Assembly: GCF_006517255.1 (NCBI RefSeq)
Contig: NZ_CP041185.1
Location: 1,302,001 to 1,366,000 of the forward strand
From: Janthinobacterium tructae
Lineage (GTDB): Bacteria > Pseudomonadota > Gammaproteobacteria > Burkholderiales > Burkholderiaceae_D
Reading direction: 5' to 3'
DNA: 64,000 nucleotides
Part shown: piece after piece, positions 17,789 to 25,780 of the stretch
Layout: each line of letters begins with the position of its first letter
Position numbering within the stretch: position 1 is the stretch's first letter
Translations under genes and position numbers: made by a program
Notes under the pieces: model-generated
Databases searched by the model: none
Seen by the model: only the letters and a program-made list of their open reading frames with translations
Told to the model about the DNA's origin: nothing

Positions 17789-18814
17789 TTACAGGCGCGC
17801 CAGCTTGCGCTGCCGCATCAGGCCAAGCAGGGCAAGGCCGGCCGCCAGCATGGCGTAGCTGGACGGTTCCGGCACTGCCGGTATGTCGATGCTGCGAACA
17901 GCGGTACCGTCCACGATATCGAAACCGCTGCCTATGCCGCTGCAGCCCTTGCCGCCGATGCGCGCGCCGTCGCCCGTCGACACATACGATGTGGCGGAAA
18001 AAAGCCCGCCGCAGGCGCTGCCCACGCCCGTCACGCTGGTGCCCGCGCCCACGCTGACGTAATCCTTTGCCAGGATGGTGCCGATGAACTCCCCGCTGGC
18101 GCCCAGGCTCGTGTAGCCGCCACTGTTCCAGATGACGCTGTTGCTGGCATCGGCATTGATCAGGACGATTTTCATGGCCGCGCCCGTGACCAGGTAATCG
18201 TCGATATTGAACACCCAGGATTGATTGGAGCGGTTCTGTCCGTCCAGGGTCAGCGTGATGCCGGCCGTGGTCGACAGATTGGCCGCCGAAAACACGCCCG
18301 GATACAGCGTGGTGTCGAGCGTCATGGTCGTGCCCAGGGCGGCCCCCTGCCCCATGTTCTTCAATGCGGCCTGCGCGGCGCCGATCTGCTGCGCATCGCT
18401 CCGCACGTTCGTCGGCACGGCGGAAAGCGTGCCTGCACCATGGGTGGTGCTGCTGGCGGACAGGGTGACCGCGCCCAGCGCCGCCACCTTGCCGGCCACG
18501 CTGGCATTGGCGCCGACGGTGGCGGCGCCACCACTGAGCATATTGCCGCTCACGACGGCATTGGCGCCGATGGTTGACGCGCCCAGGGACAACAGATTGC
18601 CGCTGAGCCGCGATGCGGCACCCATGGTGGCGACATCGCCCGAGACGATATCGCCCGTGACGGTCGAGTTCGCGCCCGTGGTCGCATAGGTGAGCGCAAA
18701 CACGGAAGAACCGGCTAGCGACTGGCCAAACAGGGGCACGACTTCGGCATGGACTTGCGCGGCAGTGCAGGCCAGCGTGACGAGCAGCGCCAGTGTCGAT
18801 GGAGGCAATTTCAT
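17789..18814 (-). CDS. DUF3494 ice-binding-family protein with PEP-CTERM anchor
   Basis: Secreted protein of 341 residues. A signal peptide (LALLVTLACTAAQVHA) is followed by repeats with regular G-A, V-x-G and L-S-G spacing (about residues 35-120), suggesting a parallel beta-solenoid. The typical DUF3494 half comes next (TLYPGVFSAANLSTTAGITL, SWVFNIDDYLVTG, GEFIGTILAKDYVSVGAGTS). The C-terminus is a PEP-CTERM sorting signal (VPEPSSYAMLAAGLALLGLM then basic residues). DUF3494 proteins bind ice and are common in cold-adapted microbes. An ATG at 18841 is an alternative start; neither has a strong ribosome site. Confidence 0.85.
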   Translation of the reverse strand: MKLPPSTLALLVTLACTAAQVHAEVVPLFGQSLAGSSVFALTYATTGANSTVTGDIVSGDVATMGAASRLSGNLLSLGASTIGANAVVSGNMLSGGAATVGANASVAGKVAALGAVTLSASSTTHGAGTLSAVPTNVRSDAQQIGAAQAALKNMGQGAALGTTMTLDTTLYPGVFSAANLSTTAGITLTLDGQNRSNQSWVFNIDDYLVTGAAMKIVLINADASNSVIWNSGGYTSLGASGEFIGTILAKDYVSVGAGTSVTGVGSACGGLFSATSYVSTGDGARIGGKGCSGIGSGFDIVDGTAVRSIDIPAVPEPSSYAMLAAGLALLGLMRQRKLARL

Positions 18815-19288
18815 GGGTTTCTTTTTGCGCAGCTTGCGCATGAATGGAGTTACGGGCATTTCCCGGGCCATCACGGCCAACTTGAGAATGCACGGTCGTT
18901 TCGCGACATGCGGCAGGCAGCAGCGGTGAAACACCTGAAACATTATCGTGGAGTGCAGCAAGCCAGTACGACTGCGCGTAAGGGCCGGTAGGCGGCCAAG
19001 TACCGCGGGGGGATGGGCGGCGGGCGGTCAGCTGTTCCGATGGGCGGGGTCACGCTGACAACATGACGCATCGGAACTGGTAAATTGCTTACTGGAAATA
19101 GTACAGCGGCTATCGGTGATTAGCCAGTCAATTATTACTATGAGGCAATTTGTATTATTTTCTGTCTCATTTCCTTCTGGCACAACCTTGCCCCGGCTTT
19201 GGCGCGCCATAAATATAGCGCCACTGGCGCCATGCCGTGGTATAAATGCCTGTACACCTTGTACCTTTTATCAGAGGCCAGCGCGACC
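18815..19288. other. Divergent intergenic region with a 9-bp inverted repeat
   Basis: This 474-bp spacer lies between the ice-binding gene (leftward) and the EAL gene (rightward). GTTCCGATG at 19034-19042 is repeated in inverse as CATCGGAAC at 19069-19077. An AT-rich stretch runs from about 19080 to 19180, as expected for promoters. I see no gene I can defend and no clear promoter boxes. Confidence 0.4.
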
Positions 19289-20068
19289 ATGACGTCCTCC
19301 AGCGACACCCCGGGCCAGACCGGGAAAAAGGCCGGCTGCAGCCAGTGCCAGCAAGCCGCGCCACTGGGCTTCGATTTCACCTTTGCCTATCAACCGATCG
19401 TCGACCTGTCCACGCGCTCGATCTTTGGCCATGAAGCGCTGGTGCGCGGTCCCAACGGCGAATCGGCATACTCGGTCCTGTCGCAGGTGAATGACGAAAA
19501 CCGCTATGTGTTCGACCAGGCCTGCCGCGTGCGCGCCATCGAGGGCGCGGCCCGCCTGGGCATCGAGGAATATCTGTCCATCAATTTCCTGCCGAATGCC
19601 GTGTACCGCCCCGAAGCGTGCATCCAGACCACTTTGGCGGCGGCGCGCGAATACAATTTCCCCATCCGCCGCATTATCTTCGAGGTGACCGAGGGCGAAG
19701 AAGTGCGCGACCGGCCCCACCTCGTCAACATCTTTCATGAGTATCGCCGCTTCGGCTTCCAGACGGCCATCGACGATTTCGGCGCCGGCTACGCGGGACT
19801 GACGCTGCTGGCGGAGTATCAGCCGCACATCATCAAGATCGACATGGAACTGGTGCGCGGCATCGAGGCCAGCGCCCCAAGGCAGGCGATCGTCAGGGGC
19901 ATCGTCGCCATTTGCAAGGACCTCAATATTCAAGTCCTGGCAGAAGGCATCGAAACGGCGGCCGAACGCGATTGCCTGAGGGCGATGGGCATCGACTTGA
20001 TGCAGGGCTATCTATTTTGCAAGCCGGCACTGATGGCCATCGGCGTGATCAATCCGGCAGCGTGGTGA
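19289..20068 (+). CDS. EAL-domain protein (candidate c-di-GMP phosphodiesterase)
   Basis: A stand-alone EAL domain of 259 residues that would hydrolyse cyclic di-GMP to pGpG. Catalytic elements seen are the EAL signature in GHEALVRG, the N in SINFLP, the E in EVTEGEE, DDFGAGYAGL, the K in IIKIDMELVRG and the E in LAEGIET. These look intact, so it is probably active. The N-terminus has a CxxC pair (GCSQCQQ) of unknown role and no recognisable sensor. An in-frame ATG 57 bases earlier would add a short tail. Confidence 0.88.
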   Translation: MTSSSDTPGQTGKKAGCSQCQQAAPLGFDFTFAYQPIVDLSTRSIFGHEALVRGPNGESAYSVLSQVNDENRYVFDQACRVRAIEGAARLGIEEYLSINFLPNAVYRPEACIQTTLAAAREYNFPIRRIIFEVTEGEEVRDRPHLVNIFHEYRRFGFQTAIDDFGAGYAGLTLLAEYQPHIIKIDMELVRGIEASAPRQAIVRGIVAICKDLNIQVLAEGIETAAERDCLRAMGIDLMQGYLFCKPALMAIGVINPAAW

Positions 20069-20084
20069 CAGGCAGTCACCACGC
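20060..20084 (+). terminator. Hairpin at the end of the EAL gene
   Basis: GCGTGGTGAC and GTCACCACGC form a perfect 10-bp stem around a five-base loop, overlapping the EAL stop codon. No strong U-run follows, so termination is plausible but not certain. Confidence 0.5.
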
Positions 20085-20101
20085 CCCGACCTGTTTCTGC
20101 C

Positions 20102-20299
20102 CTACTTGCCCATCGCGTCCTTGTGCATGGCATCCTGGGCAAACGCGGCGCCCGACATAAGGATGGCGCTCCAGCCTTCCACGCAGATGCGGCGCCTGAT
20201 GCGGCCTGGATGTACCTGCAATGCTGACGTGGGTTCGTTGGCGATTGCCGTGGCGGCGTGCGTGTGGCTGGTCGAACGGCTAGCCGACATCAAGCTCAT
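20102..20299 (-). pseudogene. Possible remnant of a small secreted MXKDX-repeat protein
   Basis: The last 20 codons on the minus strand read LMSGAAFAQDAMHKDAMGK then stop. This looks like the end of a signal peptide plus two copies of the five-residue repeat MxKDx found in small secreted pentapeptide-repeat proteins of this bacterial group. Upstream in the frame the sequence is arginine-rich and unlike a signal peptide, so the start appears lost or frameshifted. Whether a short version is still made cannot be judged. Confidence 0.35.
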
Positions 20300-20313
20300 C
20301 AGCGCATGCCAAT

Positions 20314-20859
20314 TCAGGGAAATCCGATACAGGCCTGCGGCACGGCATCGACCAGCCAGACGCCATTGTCCGACACATAAAACACGTGCCCCTGCGCCTG
20401 CATGGCGGCCGCATCCACCGTCAGCACGACGGGCTTGCCATGGCGCGCGCCCACGGCAACGGCCGTTTCGCGGTTGACAGACAAGTGCACGTGATTGCGC
20501 GATCCCGGCAGCAGGCCGGCCGCACGGATCGCCTCGACAAAGCGGCTGGCCGTGCCGTGGTACAGCATGGCGGGCGGCGTGGCGGGCGGCAGCCTGATAT
20601 CGACGGCGACCAGCGAATGCCCCTGGTTGGCGCGAATGCGCAAGCCGTCGTCGCTGATGGCATAGCGCGTCTTGCTGTCGCGTGCCACCACGTCATCCAA
20701 TTGTTCACGGGAAAGGCGGCGGCCATGCCGGGCCGCCTGTGCCAGCAACTGGCCGATGTCGGCCCAGCCCTGGGCATCGAGCGCGAGGCCGATTTTTTCA
20801 GGAGCGTGGCGCAGTATGAGGGAAAGAAATTTACTGGCATTAACTAAATGATCTGTCAT
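20314..20859 (-). CDS. kptA: RNA 2'-phosphotransferase (KptA/Tpt1)
   Basis: A 181-residue enzyme that transfers an internal RNA 2'-phosphate to NAD+, giving ADP-ribose 1'',2''-cyclic phosphate. Family motifs in order: [17 protein letters not shown] (early Arg-His), [35 protein letters not shown], and the SRNHVHLS block with its His and Arg neighbours. Length matches the family. Bacteria lack the tRNA splicing pathway that needs this enzyme in yeast, so its role here is open. It stands alone. Confidence 0.92.
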   Translation of the reverse strand: MTDHLVNASKFLSLILRHAPEKIGLALDAQGWADIGQLLAQAARHGRRLSREQLDDVVARDSKTRYAISDDGLRIRANQGHSLVAVDIRLPPATPPAMLYHGTASRFVEAIRAAGLLPGSRNHVHLSVNRETAVAVGARHGKPVVLTVDAAAMQAQGHVFYVSDNGVWLVDAVPQACIGFP

Positions 20860-21206
20860 GCCGCAGCCTACCTTTATCAGAATGCATATGACAAGGTCCT
20901 GCGCGCGGAACGGAGTTCCACCGGGTAAAAATGCCGGTCATTCACCCTTTTTTACGCCTCGCCGGGCACCCGCCAGGCGCATACATGGCCATGCTGGCCC
21001 ACGGAAACGCTGGCCAGGCCCTGCGACAATTTGACGGCCAGCGCGGCTGCCGGCGCCGCTTAGTATCAACAACGCACAAGCTGTCAGCTGTTTGCGTTTT
21101 ATCAATGGCATGGCGTCTCCCCTTTTTATGATGTCAGTACAGGCTCCTGCGGGATATATACGCGGCAGGCTGGCTGACTGGATTCAGCAATTTTCAAGGA
21201 ACGCGC
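20860..21206. other. Intergenic region, nothing identified
   Basis: This 347-bp spacer between kptA (leftward) and the membrane/receiver-like gene (rightward) should contain both promoters. No open reading frame with a ribosome site and no strong hairpin was recognised. Confidence 0.4.
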
Positions 21207-22427
21207 GTGGACCTGAGCGACAGCAGCGGCAAGACGAGCAAAACCGCCACGGCAGCCGTGCGCAAGCGCGACGTGCTGCCGTACATCCTGCTGTTCATCT
21301 TGCTGGCGGGCTTGCTGGCCGTGCTGGCGGGCGCCCTGCTGCCGCCGTACTACCACGCCGTGCCGGCCATGCTGTGGAGCCTGGGCTTTTGCGTCAGCGG
21401 CATGCTGCTGGGCTTTTTGTTCGGCATCCCGCGCAGCCTGCCATCGGGCACCATCAACGCCGCGCCGCCCGACGAGCGGGCCAATGGCAAGGGCCGCCCC
21501 ACGGACGAGCCGCCGGCTGCGGGGCCCGATACGGTGGCCAGCAATACCCTGTTTTTGGGCACGCCCACGCCCATGGAAATCAATTCCAACCTGGTGGAAG
21601 TGTCGGACTGGCTGACGAAAATCATCGTGGGCGTGGGGTTGATCGAGCTCAAAAGCCTGCCCGGCAGCGCGCGCAGCGTGGCCGCCTTCATCGCACCCAG
21701 CCTGGCCGTCGATGCGCCCACGGCCATGGCGGTGGTGGGCGGCATCATGCTGTTCTTTTCCGTGCATGGTTTCCTGATCGGCTACCTGCTCACGCGCATT
21801 TATCTGTCCATCATGATCAAGCGCGCCGACAGCCTCGTCAAAAATGAATCCGTGCGCCTGGAAAGCGGCAAGGAAATCGAAGTGACGGAGCTGAGCCGTT
21901 TGCAGCAAAAGTCGCTCGACGACATGCAGGAAGCCGTCACGCAGCTGTTGCTGGCCCATCCGCCCGATGGCGGTGCCGCCGCCACGGCCCTGGCCGGCGT
22001 GCCGGCGGCAAAAAAGCCGTCCAGCCTGGTGCTCTGGCTGGACGACCATCCGCGCAACAATACCTTGCTGGTGGAACAGCTGGAACGGGAAAACATCAAG
22101 GTCGACCAGGCCGTGTCGACGCGGCAGGCGCTGGCCATGCTGCAGCAGAAGCACTATGCGCTGTTCATCACGGACATGGCCAGGGTGGAAAACGGCCGCA
22201 GGATCAAGGATGCGGGCGTGCGCACGGTGCGCGAGGTGCGGCAAGTGCAGCCGGCGCTGCCCATCATCGTGTATTGCAGCAAGGATACGGTCGCCAGCTA
22301 CGGCACGGAAGCGGAAGCGGCCGGCGCCCGCTTCATCACCACCTCGGGCACCAGCCTGCTGGCGGCAATCAACAAGCTATTGCACGAAGGCCGCGAGGAT
22401 GACGCTCAGCCACCGGCGCAGGCATAG
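21207..22427 (+). CDS. Membrane protein with C-terminal receiver-like domain
   Basis: A 406-residue protein I cannot name. Two hydrophobic helices lie near residues 24-45 and 53-75, a third near 170-195, with a polar stretch between. A helical linker (about 205-250) leads to a receiver-like alpha/beta domain (about 272-395): VLWLDDHPRNN carries the acidic pair, FITDMAR the candidate phospho-acceptor Asp, and PIIVYCS the strand before the switch residue. The conserved Lys of true receivers is not evident. From memory, LWxDDxPxNN-type domains also occur in effector and conflict proteins. Start is GTG with AAGGAA upstream. It converges with the Imm22-like gene, overlapping by 22 bases. Confidence 0.65.
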   Translation: MDLSDSSGKTSKTATAAVRKRDVLPYILLFILLAGLLAVLAGALLPPYYHAVPAMLWSLGFCVSGMLLGFLFGIPRSLPSGTINAAPPDERANGKGRPTDEPPAAGPDTVASNTLFLGTPTPMEINSNLVEVSDWLTKIIVGVGLIELKSLPGSARSVAAFIAPSLAVDAPTAMAVVGGIMLFFSVHGFLIGYLLTRIYLSIMIKRADSLVKNESVRLESGKEIEVTELSRLQQKSLDDMQEAVTQLLLAHPPDGGAAATALAGVPAAKKPSSLVLWLDDHPRNNTLLVEQLERENIKVDQAVSTRQALAMLQQKHYALFITDMARVENGRRIKDAGVRTVREVRQVQPALPIIVYCSKDTVASYGTEAEAAGARFITTSGTSLLAAINKLLHEGREDDAQPPAQA

Positions 22428-22780
22428 CTGCCCATGTAATGCAGCGAACTGCGCTGCGGGTGCGCCAGTTGATTTGGCGCAAACACGCACACGCCCGTGT
22501 CGGCCAGCACGTCCTGCGCGTCGGCGCAGGCCTGCGCCAGCCAGCTGTCGCCGTACGACACGCCGTCGAGCAACTGCGCCAGCGGCGCCGGCGACGCCAG
22601 CATGGCGCTTTCAAAACAGGCTGGCTCGTAACACGTGAGACCCGTTTCCAGGAAGAATGGCGACGGTACTTCATCGCCATCTTCCGTGTACCTGGGCGCC
22701 AGATAGGCCTGCAGCGCTTCCCGGCTGGCGAAGCGGCCGCTGCAGGTGAAGACGTGAACCACGGGCAAAGTATTGGCCAA
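22406..22780 (-). CDS. Imm22-like small protein
   Basis: A 124-residue soluble protein. The N-terminal half (VVHVFTCSGRFASREALQAY, then DGDEVPSPFFLETGL) has the spacing of the Imm22 immunity family, whose members begin with a VHIWxG-type strand and a FxxxxxFxxYL helix. It begins with TTG immediately after the stop of the caspase/deacetylase gene, so the two are co-transcribed and probably coupled. If the family call is right it may protect against, or restrain, a partner protein. The call is by eye only. Confidence 0.5.
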   Translation of the reverse strand: MANTLPVVHVFTCSGRFASREALQAYLAPRYTEDGDEVPSPFFLETGLTCYEPACFESAMLASPAPLAQLLDGVSYGDSWLAQACADAQDVLADTGVCVFAPNQLAHPQRSSLHYMGSYACAGG

Positions 22781-25474
22781 CTACAGCTTCTCCATCTTTT
22801 GCCGCACGGCCGGCACCGTCGACGCCGTCGGCGCCAGTTCCAGATAGGTTTTGTATGCGGCCTTGGCCTTGGCCGCATCGCCAGCCTTGGCATACGCGTC
22901 GCCCAGGTTCAAATAGGCGATGGCGCGCGACGGGTCCATCCTGACCGTGTTTTCAAACCAGCGCGCCGCTTCGCGGTATTTTTCCTGCTTGTAGAAGACA
23001 AAGCCCAGGTTGTTGGCGGCCAGCGCGAAGTCCGGACGCAATTTCAGCGCTTCCGTAAACTGCGCTTCCGCCGCCGCATACTGTTTCTCCTTGTACAACT
23101 GCAAGCCACGGTCGTTGGCCCGCTGCGCCAGCTGGCGCGTGGAGGTCGGCACGGCGCCCGGCGTGACGATCTTCTGTTCGCCGCCCTGCAAATCCTTCAC
23201 CGTCACGCTGGCCGCTTGCGGCTTGGCGTCGAGCTTGCTATTCAGGGCGATGGCTTCTGTCGACAGCTGCGTTGTGTTCGGGCTGAGGAATTCCGTCTCG
23301 CCCGGCAATTCAAAAACGAAATCGCCCCCTTCCGAACCGGGCAAGCTGCCGAACGCGGGCGTCTGGTTCGAGACGCTGGAGACCGCCGGCGCCACGTAGG
23401 CCGCCAGTTCCGTGGCCGTAATCAAGCCGTCGCCGTTCAGGTCGCCCTTGCCCGCCAGGCCTTGCAGCAGGGTCCACGTGAACACGGAGTGGCCGTTCGG
23501 CCCGCCATCGGCGACCAGCTGGTCGCCGCCGCCGGCCGTCAGCATTTGCCGGCCGATGCGCTTGGCGTTGTCGCGCAGGAAAGAGCTGGAACCGGCGCCA
23601 CGGGTCAGGCCCAGACCGCTGTAGCAGGCATCCATGACGAAGAACGCGTGCTTGGCCGTCAGCGATTCCGCGATATTCTGGATTTCCGTCATCGGAATGG
23701 CATCCGTGGCGAATTGCGCCGGGTCGGAATCGACGGGCACGATATAGCCAAGGTCGCGCCCGGAGCTGAGCTTGCGCGTGGCGCCATGGCCGGCGAAAAA
23801 GACAAAGATGCGGTCATTCTTTTGCACGCCACCGTGGGCCAGCTTGTCGTGGAAGGCGGCCAGGATGTTGTTGCGCGTCGCTTCGCCGTTCTTCAGGGTC
23901 ACGACGCGCTCGGGCGCAAACGCGAATTTCTCGATCAGGGTTTCGCGGATGCCTTGCGCATCGCGCACCGCATATTGCAGTTTAGGCCACTTGGCGTAAT
24001 CGTCGATGCCGATCACGACGGCCCAGGAATTGGCATAGCCCGTGGTCACGGGCACCTTTTCGGGCGCGGGGGCCGTGCTTTTTGCTACCTGAAAACTCGT
24101 GCCATCCCAGCCCGCGAATTGATAGCCTTCGGCGATCAGCTTGTCGAGCACGGCCGGCAAGGCTTTCACCGTGCGCTCGTGGATGTCGTGGAACAGGACG
24201 ATGCCGCGCCCCGCCTTGTCGACGGAGGCCAGCACCCGGTTCGTGATCGAGCTGGGCACGGGGTCGGCCCAGTCCAGCGAATCGATATTCCACATCACGG
24301 ACTTCAAATGCGCATCGGCCAGCGCGGCCATGCCTTCACTATTGCGCGCGCCATACGGAAAACGGAACAGTGCGGCCCGCTCGGGGCTGATGGCTTTCAG
24401 CAAGGTGTCGGTGCCGAGGATTTCACCTTTCAGCTTGTCGCCCGTCTGCTTCGACAATTGTGCGTGGCTGAAACTGTGGTTGCCCACGGCATAGCCCTCT
24501 TTCATCAGCTTGCGGCTCACTTCCGCGCCCGCACCCAGCTTGGCGTGGCCTTCCGCGTCCAGGCTGCCCAGGTTGCGGCCCACGTTGAAGAACACGGCCG
24601 GCACGCCATATTGCTTCAGGATGGCACTGATCTCTTCCGTGTAGCGGCGGTGCGGGCCGTCGTCGAAGGTCAGCACGATGGTTTTCTTCGGCAAGCCCAG
24701 GCCAAAGATTTCAGCCTCGTCCTTCTTTGGCACCGGCTTGGCCTCAGGAACCGTGCCCGCCGGTGGCACCGCATACGGCACGACGATGCCGTTCTCCTTC
24801 AGAATCTGCTCGCGGCTGTAGAGCTTTTTCAGCTGCGCCACGTAATCGTCCCAGCGTTCGCGCTTGAGTTCGATGGACCGCTGGCCCAGGTTGCCGAAGA
24901 TTTGCCGGATTTCCTTCTCGTAGTTGCGCTCGATCTCGCCCAGCGCATCGAGGTCTTCGGAAATACGCTTGTGCAGCTTGATCGCCGGCAAGGACGAATC
25001 CTTGGCCACATCGGCCAGCATGCTTTGCAGCAGTTCGCGGAAAGCCAGGCGGTCCGCGTCGTACAGACCCGCGTCCGATTCGATATACGTCAGCAGACTG
25101 TCGAGCGCTTCGAAGCGGCCCGGATTCGTGGGCGCCGTCAATTGATCCAGCGCAAGATCGAGCTTGGCGATGCGTTCCTGGTTTTCATGGAACAGCGCCT
25201 GTCCCACTTTACGGGCTTCCTCGCGCGCGCCTTCCGGCAAGCTTTGCTCGTCGGCCAGCAGCACGATGATCTTGCGGAAATTACCCAGCAAGTCGCGGAA
25301 CTGGGCGGCCACGGCGGCCGTATCGACGGCGGACTGCGGCGCGGCGACCGGACTGCCCGGGGCGGGAGCGCCCTGCGTGGCGGTGGCGGCGGGACGGGTA
25401 TAGGTATAAATGCCGGCCCCAGCGGCGAGAGCCACGACGACGGTGGCGGCGATCTTGATCGGTTTGGAAGTCAC
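22781..25474 (-). CDS. Membrane-anchored NodB deacetylase-caspase-EF-hand-TPR fusion
   Basis: An 897-residue multidomain protein. An N-terminal membrane anchor (about residues 5-25) is followed by a helical region (50-250) and a NodB-type polysaccharide deacetylase (260-480; TFDDGPHRRYTEE and the metal motif NHSFSH). Next is a caspase/metacaspase-like peptidase (490-730) with His in FVFFAGHG (about 561) and Cys in DACYSG (about 616), an EF-hand (DLNGDGLITATEL, about 681) and three TPR repeats (780-885). Both catalytic sets look intact. Anchor orientation suggests the enzymes face the periplasm. GTG at 25474 is chosen because GAAGGGA lies upstream; an ATG at 25510 is the alternative. An Imm22-like gene follows with no gap. 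Confidence 0.85.
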   Translation of the reverse strand: MTSKPIKIAATVVVALAAGAGIYTYTRPAATATQGAPAPGSPVAAPQSAVDTAAVAAQFRDLLGNFRKIIVLLADEQSLPEGAREEARKVGQALFHENQERIAKLDLALDQLTAPTNPGRFEALDSLLTYIESDAGLYDADRLAFRELLQSMLADVAKDSSLPAIKLHKRISEDLDALGEIERNYEKEIRQIFGNLGQRSIELKRERWDDYVAQLKKLYSREQILKENGIVVPYAVPPAGTVPEAKPVPKKDEAEIFGLGLPKKTIVLTFDDGPHRRYTEEISAILKQYGVPAVFFNVGRNLGSLDAEGHAKLGAGAEVSRKLMKEGYAVGNHSFSHAQLSKQTGDKLKGEILGTDTLLKAISPERAALFRFPYGARNSEGMAALADAHLKSVMWNIDSLDWADPVPSSITNRVLASVDKAGRGIVLFHDIHERTVKALPAVLDKLIAEGYQFAGWDGTSFQVAKSTAPAPEKVPVTTGYANSWAVVIGIDDYAKWPKLQYAVRDAQGIRETLIEKFAFAPERVVTLKNGEATRNNILAAFHDKLAHGGVQKNDRIFVFFAGHGATRKLSSGRDLGYIVPVDSDPAQFATDAIPMTEIQNIAESLTAKHAFFVMDACYSGLGLTRGAGSSSFLRDNAKRIGRQMLTAGGGDQLVADGGPNGHSVFTWTLLQGLAGKGDLNGDGLITATELAAYVAPAVSSVSNQTPAFGSLPGSEGGDFVFELPGETEFLSPNTTQLSTEAIALNSKLDAKPQAASVTVKDLQGGEQKIVTPGAVPTSTRQLAQRANDRGLQLYKEKQYAAAEAQFTEALKLRPDFALAANNLGFVFYKQEKYREAARWFENTVRMDPSRAIAYLNLGDAYAKAGDAAKAKAAYKTYLELAPTASTVPAVRQKMEKL

Positions 25475-25635
25475 AGGCTTGTCATTCCCTTCACATACTA
25501 TGCATAACATTCAGATGGCGCGGATGCGCACGATGCATAATTGTAAAGCACGCTCAGCACAAGCTCAGCCCGCACGCTGAATTTCGGCAATGATATCGCT
25601 GCACACATTCATAGATAGTGAAAACGGGAAAGACG

Positions 25636-25758
25636 ATGCACAAGAAACTCTGCGCGGCGGCGCTGATGCTGGGCGTGGCCCTGATGCTGCTGCAATTGCG
25701 CGCGCATGCGGGCGACGACGTGATCAATGTGGCTGGACGCGTATGCCTGCCGCACTGA
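25636..25758 (+). CDS. Candidate 40-residue secreted peptide
   Basis: A short open frame starting ATG at 25636 with GGGAAAG about 4 bases upstream. It encodes a textbook signal peptide (MHKKLCAAALMLGVALMLLQ, ending RAHA) and a 15-residue tail, GDDVINVAGRVCLPH. Lysines, a hydrophobic core and an AxA-like site in so short a frame are unlikely by chance, though no homologue is known to me. It lies alone between two leftward genes. Confidence 0.45.
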   Translation: MHKKLCAAALMLGVALMLLQLRAHAGDDVINVAGRVCLPH

Positions 25759-25780
25759 ACCACGCGCCAGTCCTCCAGAG

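Noticed and set aside
16502..18577. A 691-codon plus-strand frame spanning the MFS and ice-binding genes
   Set aside because: It runs antisense across two unrelated well-supported genes and is Gln/His/Arg-rich.
22439..25507. A 1022-codon open frame on the plus strand opposite the caspase/deacetylase gene
   Set aside because: It is rich in Arg, His, Gln and Gly, has no recognisable domain, and mirrors a gene with clear motifs. This is the usual antisense artefact of high-GC third positions.
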